DNA from: Bradyrhizobium sp. MOS003
GTDB taxonomy: Bacteria; Pseudomonadota; Alphaproteobacteria; Rhizobiales; Xanthobacteraceae
DNA: 64,000 bases
Assembly: GCF_003020125.1 (NCBI RefSeq)
Contig: NZ_PYFW01000002.1
Coordinates: forward strand, 310,001 to 374,000
Direction of reading: 5' to 3'
The position numbers and the translations under genes are program-made. The notes beneath the pieces are model-generated. The model was given only the letters and a program-made list of their open reading frames with translations, had not been told where the DNA came from and searched no databases. Shown one piece after another: positions 1-6,937 of the stretch. How positions within the stretch are numbered: the first letter of the stretch is position 1; each line of letters opens with the position of its first letter.

Positions 1-50
1 CCGCCGTTGCAAAGCAAAGGCGGCGTCAAACTCGTGTGAGCAGTGGTCTT

Positions 51-73
51 CGGGGGCGCGCGAAAGGCCCCCG
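51..73 (-). terminator. Hairpin downstream of rpmJ
   Basis: A 7-bp perfect stem (CGGGGGC at 51-57 with GCCCCCG at 67-73) with a 9-nt loop lies 24 bp past the rpmJ stop. No T-run follows on the minus strand, so it may be a weak terminator or only an RNA 3' end stabiliser. Confidence 0.4.
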
Positions 74-96
74 GCAGGGATCAGCCGTGAAGCTGA

Positions 97-222
97 TCAG
101 CCTTGGCGAGCCTTGAAGCGGCGCTGCACCTTGTTGATCACATAGACCCGGCCCTTGCGGCGGACCAGGCGGTTGGCGCGATGGCGACCGCGCAGCGACT
201 TCAGGGAGTTACGGACCTTCAT
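97..222 (-). CDS. rpmJ: 50S ribosomal protein L36
   Basis: The minus strand from 222 encodes a 41-residue, strongly basic protein starting [20 protein letters not shown] and ending [14 protein letters not shown]. This is the L36 family, a small component of the large ribosomal subunit. It is the cysteine-free, longer type in which the zinc-knuckle cysteines of classical L36 are absent. The upstream AGGATT sequence is a modest ribosome binding site. It stands alone, as rpmJ often does in alphaproteobacteria, with the amidohydrolase gene divergent beyond a 310-bp gap. The product call is secure because the protein is short and highly conserved. Confidence 0.95.
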   Translation of the reverse strand: MKVRNSLKSLRGRHRANRLVRRKGRVYVINKVQRRFKARQG

Positions 223-532
223 GGCAGAATCCTGAACGTTCGAAAGGCCGTGTTCGGCACTACCGTTTCGGCACGCGCGAATGTGGCAAAATGAGATTTT
301 TCCCGCCGGCGGACGACCGCCCGGGACGGGGCGGTTCTTAAGGCATCGCGGGAGGGGATGTCAATGTTAACTGGCCCGTTCCAACCCGGCAAAATCTCGA
401 AAACAACCCCATCCACCGGAGAAGCGGCCGGACCGGCCCGATTAATCGCCAAGGACATCGGGGTCTTTCGACACGCCTTGCCAAGTTCGTTATATCATAT
501 AATCAATTCGGCAACCCGTCGGGAGGAAACCC
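223..532. other. Divergent intergenic region between rpmJ and the amidohydrolase
   Basis: This 310-bp gap must hold the promoters of both flanking genes. The only element I can support is a TATAAT hexamer at 498-503, about 30 bp before the ATG at 533, with a poorly spaced TTGCCA at 478-483. Short open frames on both strands here have no ribosome binding site or family resemblance. Confidence 0.5.
498..503 (+). promoter_or_regulatory. Candidate -10 box for the amidohydrolase gene
   Basis: A perfect TATAAT lies in an AT-rich patch of otherwise GC-rich DNA, 29 bp upstream of the start codon. The nearest -35-like hexamer (TTGCCA, 478-483) is only 14 bp away, shorter than the usual 16-18, so the -35 assignment is uncertain. 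Confidence 0.4.
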
Positions 533-1417
533 ATGCCGAAGCTGAAGCTGCCAGATATCGACAAAGTCGTCGCCATCGACATCCACACCCATGCCGAGGA
601 GCCCTGCGGCTGCCATCCCGACGACGGCTATGACGACTTCCAGGCGCAGATGGCGGAGTACTTCAAGTCGCCGAACAAGCATCCGCCGACCGTGCCGGAG
701 ACCGCGGCCTATTACCGCTCCAAGAACATCGCCGCGGTAATCTTCCCGGTCGATGCCGAGCGCGAGACCGGCTTCCGCCGCTACAACAATTACGAGATGA
801 TCGAGGCCGCCTCCGACCATCTCGACGTCCTCATCCCGTTCGTCTCGATCGACCCGCACAAGGGCAAGCTCGGCGCGCGCGAGGCGCGCAAGCTGATCGA
901 GGAATACGGCGTGCGCGGTTTCAAATTCCATCCGACCATGCAGGGCTTCTACGCCAATGACCGCATGGCCTATCCGCTCTACGAAGAGATCAACAATGGC
1001 GGCGCGGTCGCGCTGTTCCACACCGGCCAAACCGGTGTCGGCTCGGGAATGCCGGGCGGCATGGGGATGCGGCTGAAATATTCCAACCCGATGTACATGG
1101 ACGACGTCGCGGCCGATTTCCCCGACCTCAAGATCATCCTCGCCCACCCCTCCTTCCCCTGGCAGGAAGAGGCGCTGTCGGTCGCGACCCACAAGCCCAA
1201 CGTCTATATCGACCTCTCCGGCTGGTCGCCGAAATACTTCCCGCCGATCTTGGTGCGCTACATCAACTCGATCCTGCAGGACAAGATGCTGTTCGGCTCG
1301 GACTGGCCGGTGATCACGCCCGACCGCTGGCTGTCTGACTTCGCCAAGATCGAGATCCGCGACGAAATCCGGCCGAAGGTGCTCAAGGCCAACGCGAGGA
1401 AGCTGCTGGGGATCTAG
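533..1417 (+). CDS. Amidohydrolase family protein (Amidohydro_2 / ACMSD-like TIM barrel)
   Basis: This 294-residue metal-dependent hydrolase or decarboxylase belongs to the amidohydrolase_2 group, which includes gamma-resorcylate and aminocarboxymuconate-semialdehyde decarboxylases. The metal-binding HxH motif is at H18/H20 (DIHTHAE). Later come KFHP, ILAHPSFPW and the C-terminal FGSDWP, which carries the catalytic aspartate. The start is supported by GGGAGG a few bases upstream. The gene is monocistronic, with a TATAAT box before it and a good terminator after it. Family members act on aromatic carboxylates or on amide and ester bonds. The true substrate cannot be read from the sequence, and nothing adjacent suggests a pathway. 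Confidence 0.88.
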   Translation: MPKLKLPDIDKVVAIDIHTHAEEPCGCHPDDGYDDFQAQMAEYFKSPNKHPPTVPETAAYYRSKNIAAVIFPVDAERETGFRRYNNYEMIEAASDHLDVLIPFVSIDPHKGKLGAREARKLIEEYGVRGFKFHPTMQGFYANDRMAYPLYEEINNGGAVALFHTGQTGVGSGMPGGMGMRLKYSNPMYMDDVAADFPDLKIILAHPSFPWQEEALSVATHKPNVYIDLSGWSPKYFPPILVRYINSILQDKMLFGSDWPVITPDRWLSDFAKIEIRDEIRPKVLKANARKLLGI

Positions 1418-1439
1418 CAACAGCATCTTCGTCGACTTG

Positions 1440-1475
1440 GAGGGCTTCGATCTCGAAGACCGAAGCCCTCTTGTT
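1440..1475 (+). terminator. Rho-independent terminator after the amidohydrolase
   Basis: A 10-bp perfect stem (GAGGGCTTCG 1440-1449 with CGAAGCCCTC 1461-1470) is followed by TTGTT on the plus strand. It lies between two convergent genes and its stem could serve the minus-strand SDR as well. Confidence 0.8.
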
Positions 1476-1486
1476 CGCTCGGAGCC

Positions 1487-2221
1487 TCAGATCTGAGCGA
1501 GGCCGCCGTCGACGAAAACCTCGCTTCCGGTCATGAAGCTGCTGTCCGACGACGCCAGGAACGCGGCGACCGCGCCCGTCTCCGACGGGGCCGCCACGCG
1601 GCCGAGCGGCGTCGTGCTGCCGAGCGCATCGAAGGCTTCCTCGCCGACGATCTCCAGTGCAAGCTCGGTCTTGGTCGGCCCCGGCGACAGCACGTTGACG
1701 CGGATGCCGGTGCCGCGCAGGTCCTGCGCCCAGCTGCGCGCCAGATTGCGAACCGCGGCCTTGGTCGCGCTGTAGATGCTGAATTGCGGCGTCCCCATCA
1801 CCCCAGTGCTCGACCCGGTCAGGATGATCGACGCGCCTTTCGTCATCAGCGGCAGCGCCTTTTGCACGGTGAAGACCAATCCCTTCACGTTGACGTCGAA
1901 GATGTGATCGTAGTGCTCGGGCGTGATCTCGCCGAGCGGCGCAAACAGCCCGGTGCCGGCATTGGCGAACAGAATGTCGAGCGCGCCTCGTTCTTTCTTC
2001 ACCGTCTCATAGAGACGGTCGAGGTCGGCCAGATCCGTCACCGAGCCCCTGATGGCGCGCGCCGAAGATCCAAGCTTCGCCACGGCGGCGTCGAGTTGCT
2101 CCTGCCGCCGGCCGAAGATGTAGACGAACGCGCCTTCGTCGATGAAGCGCTTCGCCGCTCCAAATCCGATGCCGGTTCCGCCGCCCGTCACCACTGCCGT
2201 CTTGCCTTGTAGTCTGCTCAT
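1487..2221 (-). CDS. Short-chain dehydrogenase/reductase (SDR)
   Basis: A 244-residue classical SDR that reduces or oxidises an unidentified carbonyl or alcohol with NAD(P). The Rossmann glycine motif TGGGTGIG lies at residues 12-19, NNAG is replaced by ANAG, and the catalytic YSATK tetrad is present. The C-terminal SEVFVDGG is typical of the family. The start at 2221 is chosen because AAGGAG lies 7-8 nt upstream and the Rossmann fold begins immediately. Longer in-frame reading upstream would run through the operator. It is divergent from an HxlR-type regulator, and this pairing commonly means quinone- or electrophile-induced expression under that regulator. Confidence 0.9.
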   Translation of the reverse strand: MSRLQGKTAVVTGGGTGIGFGAAKRFIDEGAFVYIFGRRQEQLDAAVAKLGSSARAIRGSVTDLADLDRLYETVKKERGALDILFANAGTGLFAPLGEITPEHYDHIFDVNVKGLVFTVQKALPLMTKGASIILTGSSTGVMGTPQFSIYSATKAAVRNLARSWAQDLRGTGIRVNVLSPGPTKTELALEIVGEEAFDALGSTTPLGRVAAPSETGAVAAFLASSDSSFMTGSEVFVDGGLAQI

Positions 2222-2259
2222 GATGTGCTCCTTCACTGAGGTTGCACTGAGCTGGCGGC

Positions 2260-2309
2260 GTACCCACCTATCGACAAGTATGCACCTTTTGGTAAGTACC
2301 CAAAAAATG
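2260..2309. promoter_or_regulatory. 18-bp tandem repeats in the SDR/HxlR promoter region (candidate HxlR operator)
   Basis: Two complete 18-bp units start at 2260 and 2278, and a third begins at 2296. They share GTAYSCACCT...AA, and the strongest conserved blocks are GACAAGTA (2273-2280) and GGTAAGTA (2291-2298), one period apart. The last repeat runs into the HxlR ATG at 2307. The placement suits autoregulation plus control of the divergent SDR. Assignment to HxlR is inference. Confidence 0.55.
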
Positions 2310-2741
2310 TCAGACACGACCTTCCCGCCTGCACAGGCGCCAACACCGGTCCAGAGCTGCACGCCGACTTTGCCCGGCTTCACTTGCGGCCTGGATGCAA
2401 CCTTGCGGGTCATCGCCGGCAAGTGGAAGCCGCTGATCCTTTACTTCGTCGCCCAGGACGGCCCGACCCGCTACGGCGAGCTTCGCCGCGCCATCCGCGA
2501 CGTCAGCGACAAGGTGCTGATCCAGCAGTTGAAGGAGCTGGAGGCCGACGGGCTCGTGAAGCGGACCGACTACAAGGAGGTGCCGCCGCGGGTGGACTAC
2601 AGCCTCACCCCGTTGGGCCATAGCCTGGCCCAGGCTCTGGTGCCGCTCTGCACGTGGGGCACGGAGCACATGGCGGAGGTCAGCCAGGTCTTCGCAGAGC
2701 GGGCGACCTGGACGCGGCGAGAACGTGAGCCGATTGTCTAG
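2307..2741 (+). CDS. HxlR-family winged-helix transcriptional regulator
   Basis: A 144-residue HxlR/YodB-type DNA-binding protein. The N-terminal part has two cysteines (SCTPTLPGFTCGLD), then the family signature VIAGKWKPLIL. The winged helix follows, with RYGELRRAI, VLIQQLKELEADGLV and a wing ending VDYSLTPLG. Many HxlR members sense electrophiles through a conserved cysteine near this position. The start at 2307 follows an AT-rich stretch, and the upstream extension has no family resemblance. It is divergent from the SDR at 1487-2221 across an 85-bp region with 18-bp repeats, so regulation of that gene and of itself is the natural reading. The dehalogenase follows after 16 bp and may be cotranscribed. 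Confidence 0.9.
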   Translation: MSDTTFPPAQAPTPVQSCTPTLPGFTCGLDATLRVIAGKWKPLILYFVAQDGPTRYGELRRAIRDVSDKVLIQQLKELEADGLVKRTDYKEVPPRVDYSLTPLGHSLAQALVPLCTWGTEHMAEVSQVFAERATWTRREREPIV

Positions 2742-2757
2742 ACTGGAAGGACAGCCG

Positions 2758-3489
2758 ATGAGCATCAACGCCGTCGTCTTCGACGCCTACGGAACGCTCT
2801 ATGACATCCAGTCGGTCGCCGACATCACAGAGGATGCGTTTCCGGGCTATGGCGAGATCATCACGCAGGTCTGGCGCATCAAGCAGCTCGAATACAGCTG
2901 GTTACGCTCGCTGATGGGACGATACCAGGACTTCGCAGCGGTCACGCGCGACTCGCTCACCTATACGCTGCGCATGTTGGGACTTGCTTACGAGAGCGAG
3001 GCATTCGAGCGCGTGATCGAGAAATATCTGCACCTCGAACTCTATCCGGATGCGATGAGCGCGCTTGCAGCCCTGAAGCCGCGAAAACTCGCCATCCTCT
3101 CCAACGGCAGCCCGGACATGCTGAATGCACTCGTGCGCAATTCCGGCCTCGATCGTCTGCTCGATGCCACCATCAGCGTCGATGCGAAGAAGATCTTCAA
3201 GCCGAGCCCGGCAGCGTATGAGCTGATCGGCGAGGAGCTCGGCACCGCGCCTGATGAGGTCCTGTTCGTCTCGTCAAATCCCTGGGACGCGGCGGGGGCA
3301 AAGTCGTTTGGACTGAATGTCGCCTGGATCGAGCGGGTAACGCCCGAAGCCATGGCGCTGGCTTGCGTCGAGAGCGAACTCGTGGCACCGCTGACCCTGT
3401 TTAAGGCGATCCGCACCCAGATGGACGAGCTCGGCTTTGCGCCGGACCACCGCGTCCGTTCGCTGTCCGAGCTGCCGGGGATCGCTTAG
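2758..3489 (+). CDS. (S)-2-haloacid dehalogenase-like HAD hydrolase (type II)
   Basis: A 243-residue HAD-superfamily hydrolase of the L-2-haloacid dehalogenase branch, which converts 2-haloalkanoic acids to hydroxyacids. The nucleophile is D9 in VVFDAYGTLYD. The SNGSP motif, the lysine in KIFKPSP, and SSNPWDAAGAKSFG with its acidic residue match the dehalogenase pattern rather than a generic phosphatase. An arginine-rich helix (VWRIKQLEYSWLRSLMGRY) fits the substrate-binding region. The start at 2758 has GGAAGG upstream. An earlier in-frame start at 2725 would overlap the HxlR gene. It sits 16 bp behind the HxlR gene, suggesting a short operon. Actual dehalogenase activity is inferred from motifs. 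Confidence 0.85.
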   Translation: MSINAVVFDAYGTLYDIQSVADITEDAFPGYGEIITQVWRIKQLEYSWLRSLMGRYQDFAAVTRDSLTYTLRMLGLAYESEAFERVIEKYLHLELYPDAMSALAALKPRKLAILSNGSPDMLNALVRNSGLDRLLDATISVDAKKIFKPSPAAYELIGEELGTAPDEVLFVSSNPWDAAGAKSFGLNVAWIERVTPEAMALACVESELVAPLTLFKAIRTQMDELGFAPDHRVRSLSELPGIA

Positions 3490-3529
3490 CATCGCCGCCG
3501 CCCGCAAGTTTGAAAATGAGCTGACTGGA

Positions 3530-3997
3530 ATGAGCCTGGAATCCGTTCGCGCCTTTTTCGCCGAGAAAGCCCCCGACATCTCCGTCATCGAATCCGAGGT
3601 CAGCTCGGCCACAGTGCCGCTGGCCGCGGAAGCCTATGGCGTCGAGCCCGGAATGATCGCCAAGACGCTGAGCTTGCGCGTCGGCGATCGCGTCATCCTG
3701 ATCGTCGCAGCCGGCACCTCGCGGATGGACAACAAGAAGGTCAAGGCGCAGTTCGGCGGCAAGCCGAAGATGCTGGGGCTGGAGGAGGTCGCCGACATCA
3801 CCGGACACGAGGTCGGCGGCGTCTGCCCGTTCGGCCTGAAGTCGCCGCTGCCGATCTACTGCGACGTGTCGTTGAAGGCGTTCGAGGTGGTGGTCCCGGC
3901 CGCGGGCTCGACCCACAGCGCGGTGCGCATCACGCCGGAGCGGATGGCCGAGCTCACCGCCGCCGAATGGGTCGACGTCTGCGAGGTCCGGCCGTAA
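3530..3997 (+). CDS. YbaK/EbsC-family aminoacyl-tRNA deacylase
   Basis: A 155-residue YbaK/ProX-type single-domain protein. Family members hydrolyse mischarged aminoacyl-tRNAs such as Cys-tRNA(Pro) or Ala-tRNA(Pro) in the cytoplasm. Visible family landmarks are MIAKTLSLRVGDRVILIVAAG, the lysine-rich DNKKVKAQ, and GGVCPFGLKS with the conserved G-x-x-P-F-G motif. The length is normal for a stand-alone editing domain. The start chosen follows CTGACTGGA, a weak ribosome binding site; alternatives upstream overlap the dehalogenase. It lies 40 bp downstream of the dehalogenase on the same strand. Which tRNA it edits cannot be told. Confidence 0.85.
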   Translation: MSLESVRAFFAEKAPDISVIESEVSSATVPLAAEAYGVEPGMIAKTLSLRVGDRVILIVAAGTSRMDNKKVKAQFGGKPKMLGLEEVADITGHEVGGVCPFGLKSPLPIYCDVSLKAFEVVVPAAGSTHSAVRITPERMAELTAAEWVDVCEVRP

Positions 3998-4047
3998 GGC
4001 GGCACCGCATACGATCTCTGGTGCATTTGCCGCTCAGGGAGGCTAGC

Positions 4048-4878
4048 ATGGCGCCGATGACCGACGACAAGGTGAAACGACGACTGACCACCGTGCTGTG
4101 CGCCGACGTCTACGGCTATTCGCGTCTGATGGAAGCGGACGAGACCGGAACACTGGAGACGCTCCGCCGCTACCGCACGGCCATCGCGCGATTGGTCGAG
4201 CGCCATGACGGCCGCATCGTGAATACCTGGGGCGATGCCGTCATCGCCGAGTTCGCCAGCGTCGTCGAGGCGGTGCAATGCGCCGTCGAGATTCAGCAGG
4301 AAATCGCAAGTCAGGCGTCGAACGCGCCGCAGGCGAGCCCGATGCAATTTCGCATCGGCATCAACCTCGGGGACGTCATGGTGGACGGCTCCGACATCTA
4401 TGGCGACGGGGTCAATATCGCTTCGCGGCTGCAAGAGCTCGCTGAGCCCGGCGGCGTCGTGATCTCGAGCTCCGTCTACGATCAGGTGCACAACAAACTG
4501 TCCGTTGGCTTCGACTGCCTCGGCCAGCGTCCGATGAAGAACATTGCTCCCTTGACCAGTTATCGGCTGACCCTGGGCGGCCAGACCGCGGTGCCGGGAA
4601 GCTTCCCGATCGAGGCGAGTGCAGAGCGATCGCGCGCTCCGCGGATGGACGACAGGCGCGAGCCGTCTTCGGCGCCGAATGTCGTCTCGGATTGGCTCGC
4701 AAAGCTGCCTCGCCCGCTAGCAGCGGCCCTCACGGTGTCGGCCTTCCTGATTCTGATCAATCTTTTCACAGGCAGTAAGATCTGGTTCCATTGGCCGGTC
4801 GCAGCCATTCTGTTCGGTGTCGTCCTGCGGATGGCGCTTGGACATCGACCTGAATCGGACAGCAGGACGGAGCGCTGA
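4048..4878 (+). CDS. Class III adenylate/guanylate cyclase with C-terminal membrane anchor
   Basis: A 276-residue nucleotide cyclase whose catalytic domain is N-terminal (about residues 12-180). Metal ligands are visible as D20 (CADVYGYSRLM) and D63 (NTWGDAVIAEF). YGDGVNIASRLQELAEPGGVVIS is the conserved dimer/transition-state segment. The last 54 residues form two hydrophobic stretches (about 224-241 and 247-264) with a charged tail, so the enzyme should be tethered to the inner membrane by its C terminus. AGGGAGG just before the ATG fixes the start. It follows the YbaK gene by 50 bp. It would make cAMP or cGMP; related alphaproteobacterial cyclases are numerous and their stimuli mostly unknown. 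Confidence 0.9.
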   Translation: MAPMTDDKVKRRLTTVLCADVYGYSRLMEADETGTLETLRRYRTAIARLVERHDGRIVNTWGDAVIAEFASVVEAVQCAVEIQQEIASQASNAPQASPMQFRIGINLGDVMVDGSDIYGDGVNIASRLQELAEPGGVVISSSVYDQVHNKLSVGFDCLGQRPMKNIAPLTSYRLTLGGQTAVPGSFPIEASAERSRAPRMDDRREPSSAPNVVSDWLAKLPRPLAAALTVSAFLILINLFTGSKIWFHWPVAAILFGVVLRMALGHRPESDSRTER

Positions 4879-4947
4879 ACGAGGCGCACGTCCGCATCGT
4901 TGCGCCTGGAGCTCCGCATATTTTCGGGATCAAGCGCTCATCGGAGC

Positions 4948-5301
4948 TTAATCGTTGTCATCGTCATAGGGACGCGGCTGCGCTTGCGGAGGCGGCAACG
5001 CATCGTCGTAGCGCGGCGGCGGTGCGGCGCGATTGCGTGGTACCTGCTGCTGCGGCGGCATCTGGTTGTTGGACTGGAACACGGCGCGGCAGCCGCTCGA
5101 TAGCTGCGGCGTATTCTGCCGCAGGCAGGCGGTGATCCGGCCGACGTCCGGAATCTGATTGCTGCAAAGACGCCAGACGTCAGGCGTGCAGGCCATCTGC
5201 TGTTCCATGGTCCCGCGATATTCTTCGGCGAATGCTGCGCCCGGCGCCACCATGCCACCGATCGCGAGCACGACACCCAGCGCAATTCGCTCTGTTCGCA
5301 T
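4948..5301 (-). CDS. Secreted cysteine-containing protein with Pro/Gln-rich tail
   Basis: A 117-residue protein of unknown function. The N terminus is a Sec signal peptide (MRTERIALGVVLAIGGMVAPGAAFA). The mature part has four cysteines in MACTPDVWRLCSNQIPDVGRITACL and SSGCRAVF, suggesting two disulfides. It then becomes rich in proline, glutamine, arginine and aspartate, ending PYDDDND. Similar short periplasmic Cys-rich proteins are frequent in Bradyrhizobium. AGAAGGAT lies 8 nt before the ATG at 5301, favouring it over an earlier in-frame start that would add a charged stretch before the signal peptide. No partner gene is evident. Confidence 0.75.
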   Translation of the reverse strand: MRTERIALGVVLAIGGMVAPGAAFAEEYRGTMEQQMACTPDVWRLCSNQIPDVGRITACLRQNTPQLSSGCRAVFQSNNQMPPQQQVPRNRAAPPPRYDDALPPPQAQPRPYDDDND

Positions 5302-5414
5302 GTCCCGATCCTTCTCGATTCCCGTCTTCGATTTCTCTGGATTCTCATCAGTCAATGAGGCGGGAGCCGGTTCTGGACCAACAAAAAAATGTGAAAACGG
5401 GCCTGGAACCTACA

Positions 5415-6401
5415 CTACTCCACCTTGCCGATCTTCTTCACAGCCGCAATCAGCCGCGTGCTGTCGGTCGCGACGAATTGCGCGAAGGCCGGTGCATCCT
5501 GATAGGCGACGAGGCTGCCCGAGGTCTCGAAGGCCTTGAGCACGTCGGGACTCGTCATCACCTGCGCCATCGCCTCGCGCAGGCGGGCCGCGATCGGCGC
5601 GGGAAGAGAACTCTGTGCGAAGAGTCCGGCCCAGATGTACATCTCGACGTCCTTGTAGCCGAGTTCCTGGAAGGTCGGCACGTCGGGGAAGCTCGCGATG
5701 CGCTGTGCGCCGCAATTGCCGAGCACGCGCAGCTTGCCGTCGTCGACCTGCGGCTTCAACGTCCCCGGTGCGGCTGCGATCGCCTGCACGGTGCCGCTGA
5801 GCAACGCGGTCAGGGCCGGGCCGGCGCCGCGGAACGGCACGTGCAGCAATTTGATGTCCGCGCTGTTGGCAAACATCTCCATTGCCACATGCAGCGTGCC
5901 GTAAGGCCCCGACGAGCCGTAGGTGATCTGACCCGGGCGCTTCCTGGCATCCTCGACGAACTCCTGCGCCGTCTTCCATGGCGCAGAGGCCGGTACCGCC
6001 AGCAGCGTGGGATCGGCCAGCACGCGCGCGATCGGCATGAATTGCGAGACCTCGTAGGCGACGGGGCGGTCGAACAGCCGATCGGCCTCAGGCAGCACCG
6101 CGAGCGAGGACAGCGTCATCAGCAGCGTGTAGCCGTCGGGTTCGGCGCGTGCCGCCGCGGCATTGCCGACCGAGCCGCCGCCGCCTCCGGCCCGGTTGTC
6201 GACGATGACGGGCTTGCCCAGGATCCGCTCCAGCGCCATCGCGACGGGACGCGCTGCGAGGTCGGCCTGGCCGCCCGCCGGAAACGGCACGATCATCGTG
6301 ATGTTGCGCACCGGATAGGTTTGCGCGAAGGCCGGACCTGGTAACGCAGCGCGCAGCAACGGCAATGCAGCAGCGGCGCGCAGGATATCGCGTCGGTCCA
6401 T
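5415..6401 (-). CDS. Bug-family tripartite tricarboxylate transporter (TTT) substrate-binding protein
   Basis: A 328-residue periplasmic receptor of the TctC/Bug family, which captures carboxylates and related small molecules. The signal sequence begins MDRRDILRAAAALPLL and ends near PAFAQ; the RRDIL pattern is compatible with Tat or Sec export. Family landmarks are ITMIVPFPAGGQADLAAR, IVDNRAGGGG, GYTLLM, ITYGSSGPYGTLH, LLHVPFRGAGPALTALLSG and FPDVPTFQELGY. GGGGGAGGGAGC precedes the ATG at 6401. No TctA/TctB membrane genes are nearby, which is usual for the many orphan Bug receptors in this group. The ligand is unknown. Confidence 0.9.
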   Translation of the reverse strand: MDRRDILRAAAALPLLRAALPGPAFAQTYPVRNITMIVPFPAGGQADLAARPVAMALERILGKPVIVDNRAGGGGGSVGNAAAARAEPDGYTLLMTLSSLAVLPEADRLFDRPVAYEVSQFMPIARVLADPTLLAVPASAPWKTAQEFVEDARKRPGQITYGSSGPYGTLHVAMEMFANSADIKLLHVPFRGAGPALTALLSGTVQAIAAAPGTLKPQVDDGKLRVLGNCGAQRIASFPDVPTFQELGYKDVEMYIWAGLFAQSSLPAPIAARLREAMAQVMTSPDVLKAFETSGSLVAYQDAPAFAQFVATDSTRLIAAVKKIGKVE

Positions 6402-6472
6402 GGCAGCTCCCTCCCCCGATTTTTTCTTGGTTCGGCCCCAGCCTAGCGTGACGATCGGCAAGAACAAGACGT

Positions 6473-6485
6473 TAACGAAACGTTA
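6473..6485. promoter_or_regulatory. Palindrome TAACGAAACGTTA upstream of the Bug receptor
   Basis: Perfect 5-bp arms (TAACG/CGTTA) around AAA lie 72 bp before the receptor start codon. The flanking bases also give TTAA-N7-TTAG (6472-6486), one mismatch from the CtrA consensus TTAA-N7-TTAA. A one-base variant occurs at 17511-17523. Confidence 0.4.
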
Positions 6486-6564
6486 GCCATGTTGCGCCCG
6501 CAGGCCGGAACGCCGCACCAAAGCCACCGTTGCCTTCCCAGATCCGCTGGTCAGGGAGTGTGCC

Positions 6565-6822
6565 ATGGGAAAGCTTGCGACCATCGACGTAGCCCTCGAC
6601 GAGATGCTGGTGAATCTCGCAGCGATTGTCCTACGGCTTTCAAAGCCCGAATTGACGCGAACCCCCGAAGCGCGGCGCGCCTTGGCGCAATCGGTCCATC
6701 AATACGCGGTGTGCGCGGCGCGTTCGACCGATCCGCGCGTGCACGAATTGAAATCGCAGCTGGAAGAGACGCTGAAGCCGAGCCTGCGCGTCGTTGCAAG
6801 AGACGGACTGAAGGTGTCGTAG
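6565..6822 (+). CDS. Small hypothetical protein
   Basis: An 85-residue protein I do not recognise. AGGGAG lies 9 nt before the ATG at 6565, and codon use looks like the surrounding genes. It is predicted helical and soluble, beginning MGKLATIDVALDEMLVNLAAIV and ending VVARDGLKVS, with no signal peptide, metal motif or membrane segment. It is followed immediately by a palindromic repeat element. It stands alone between the minus-strand Bug receptor and LysR genes. Confidence 0.55.
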   Translation: MGKLATIDVALDEMLVNLAAIVLRLSKPELTRTPEARRALAQSVHQYAVCAARSTDPRVHELKSQLEETLKPSLRVVARDGLKVS

Positions 6823-6833
6823 TCCGGCCACGC

Positions 6834-6914
6834 CATTGCGAAGAGCGCGGGCTACGAAGCAATCCAGAATCCCTTGGCGGAGACAGTCTGGATTGCTTCG
6901 CTTCGCTCGCAATG
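6834..6914. repeat. Dispersed palindromic repeat, family A (copy 1)
   Basis: The outer arms are CATTGCG (6834-6840) and CGCAATG (6908-6914). The inner 12-bp arms are AAGCAATCCAGA (6857-6868) and TCTGGATTGCTT (6887-6898). A second copy is at 48497-48578. It sits just past the stop of the 85-residue gene and could fold in RNA from either strand. Confidence 0.8.
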
Positions 6915-6937
6915 ACGGAGGTCGTTGAGGCCACTCG

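Noticed and set aside
503..1426. A 307-codon minus-strand frame opposite the amidohydrolase
   Set aside because: The plus-strand protein has HxH and GSDWP motifs and a ribosome binding site; the antisense frame has none.
2222..2422. Longer start for the SDR at 1487-2221
   Set aside because: The extra 66 residues overlap the operator and the HxlR start, and the ATG at 2221 has a good ribosome binding site.
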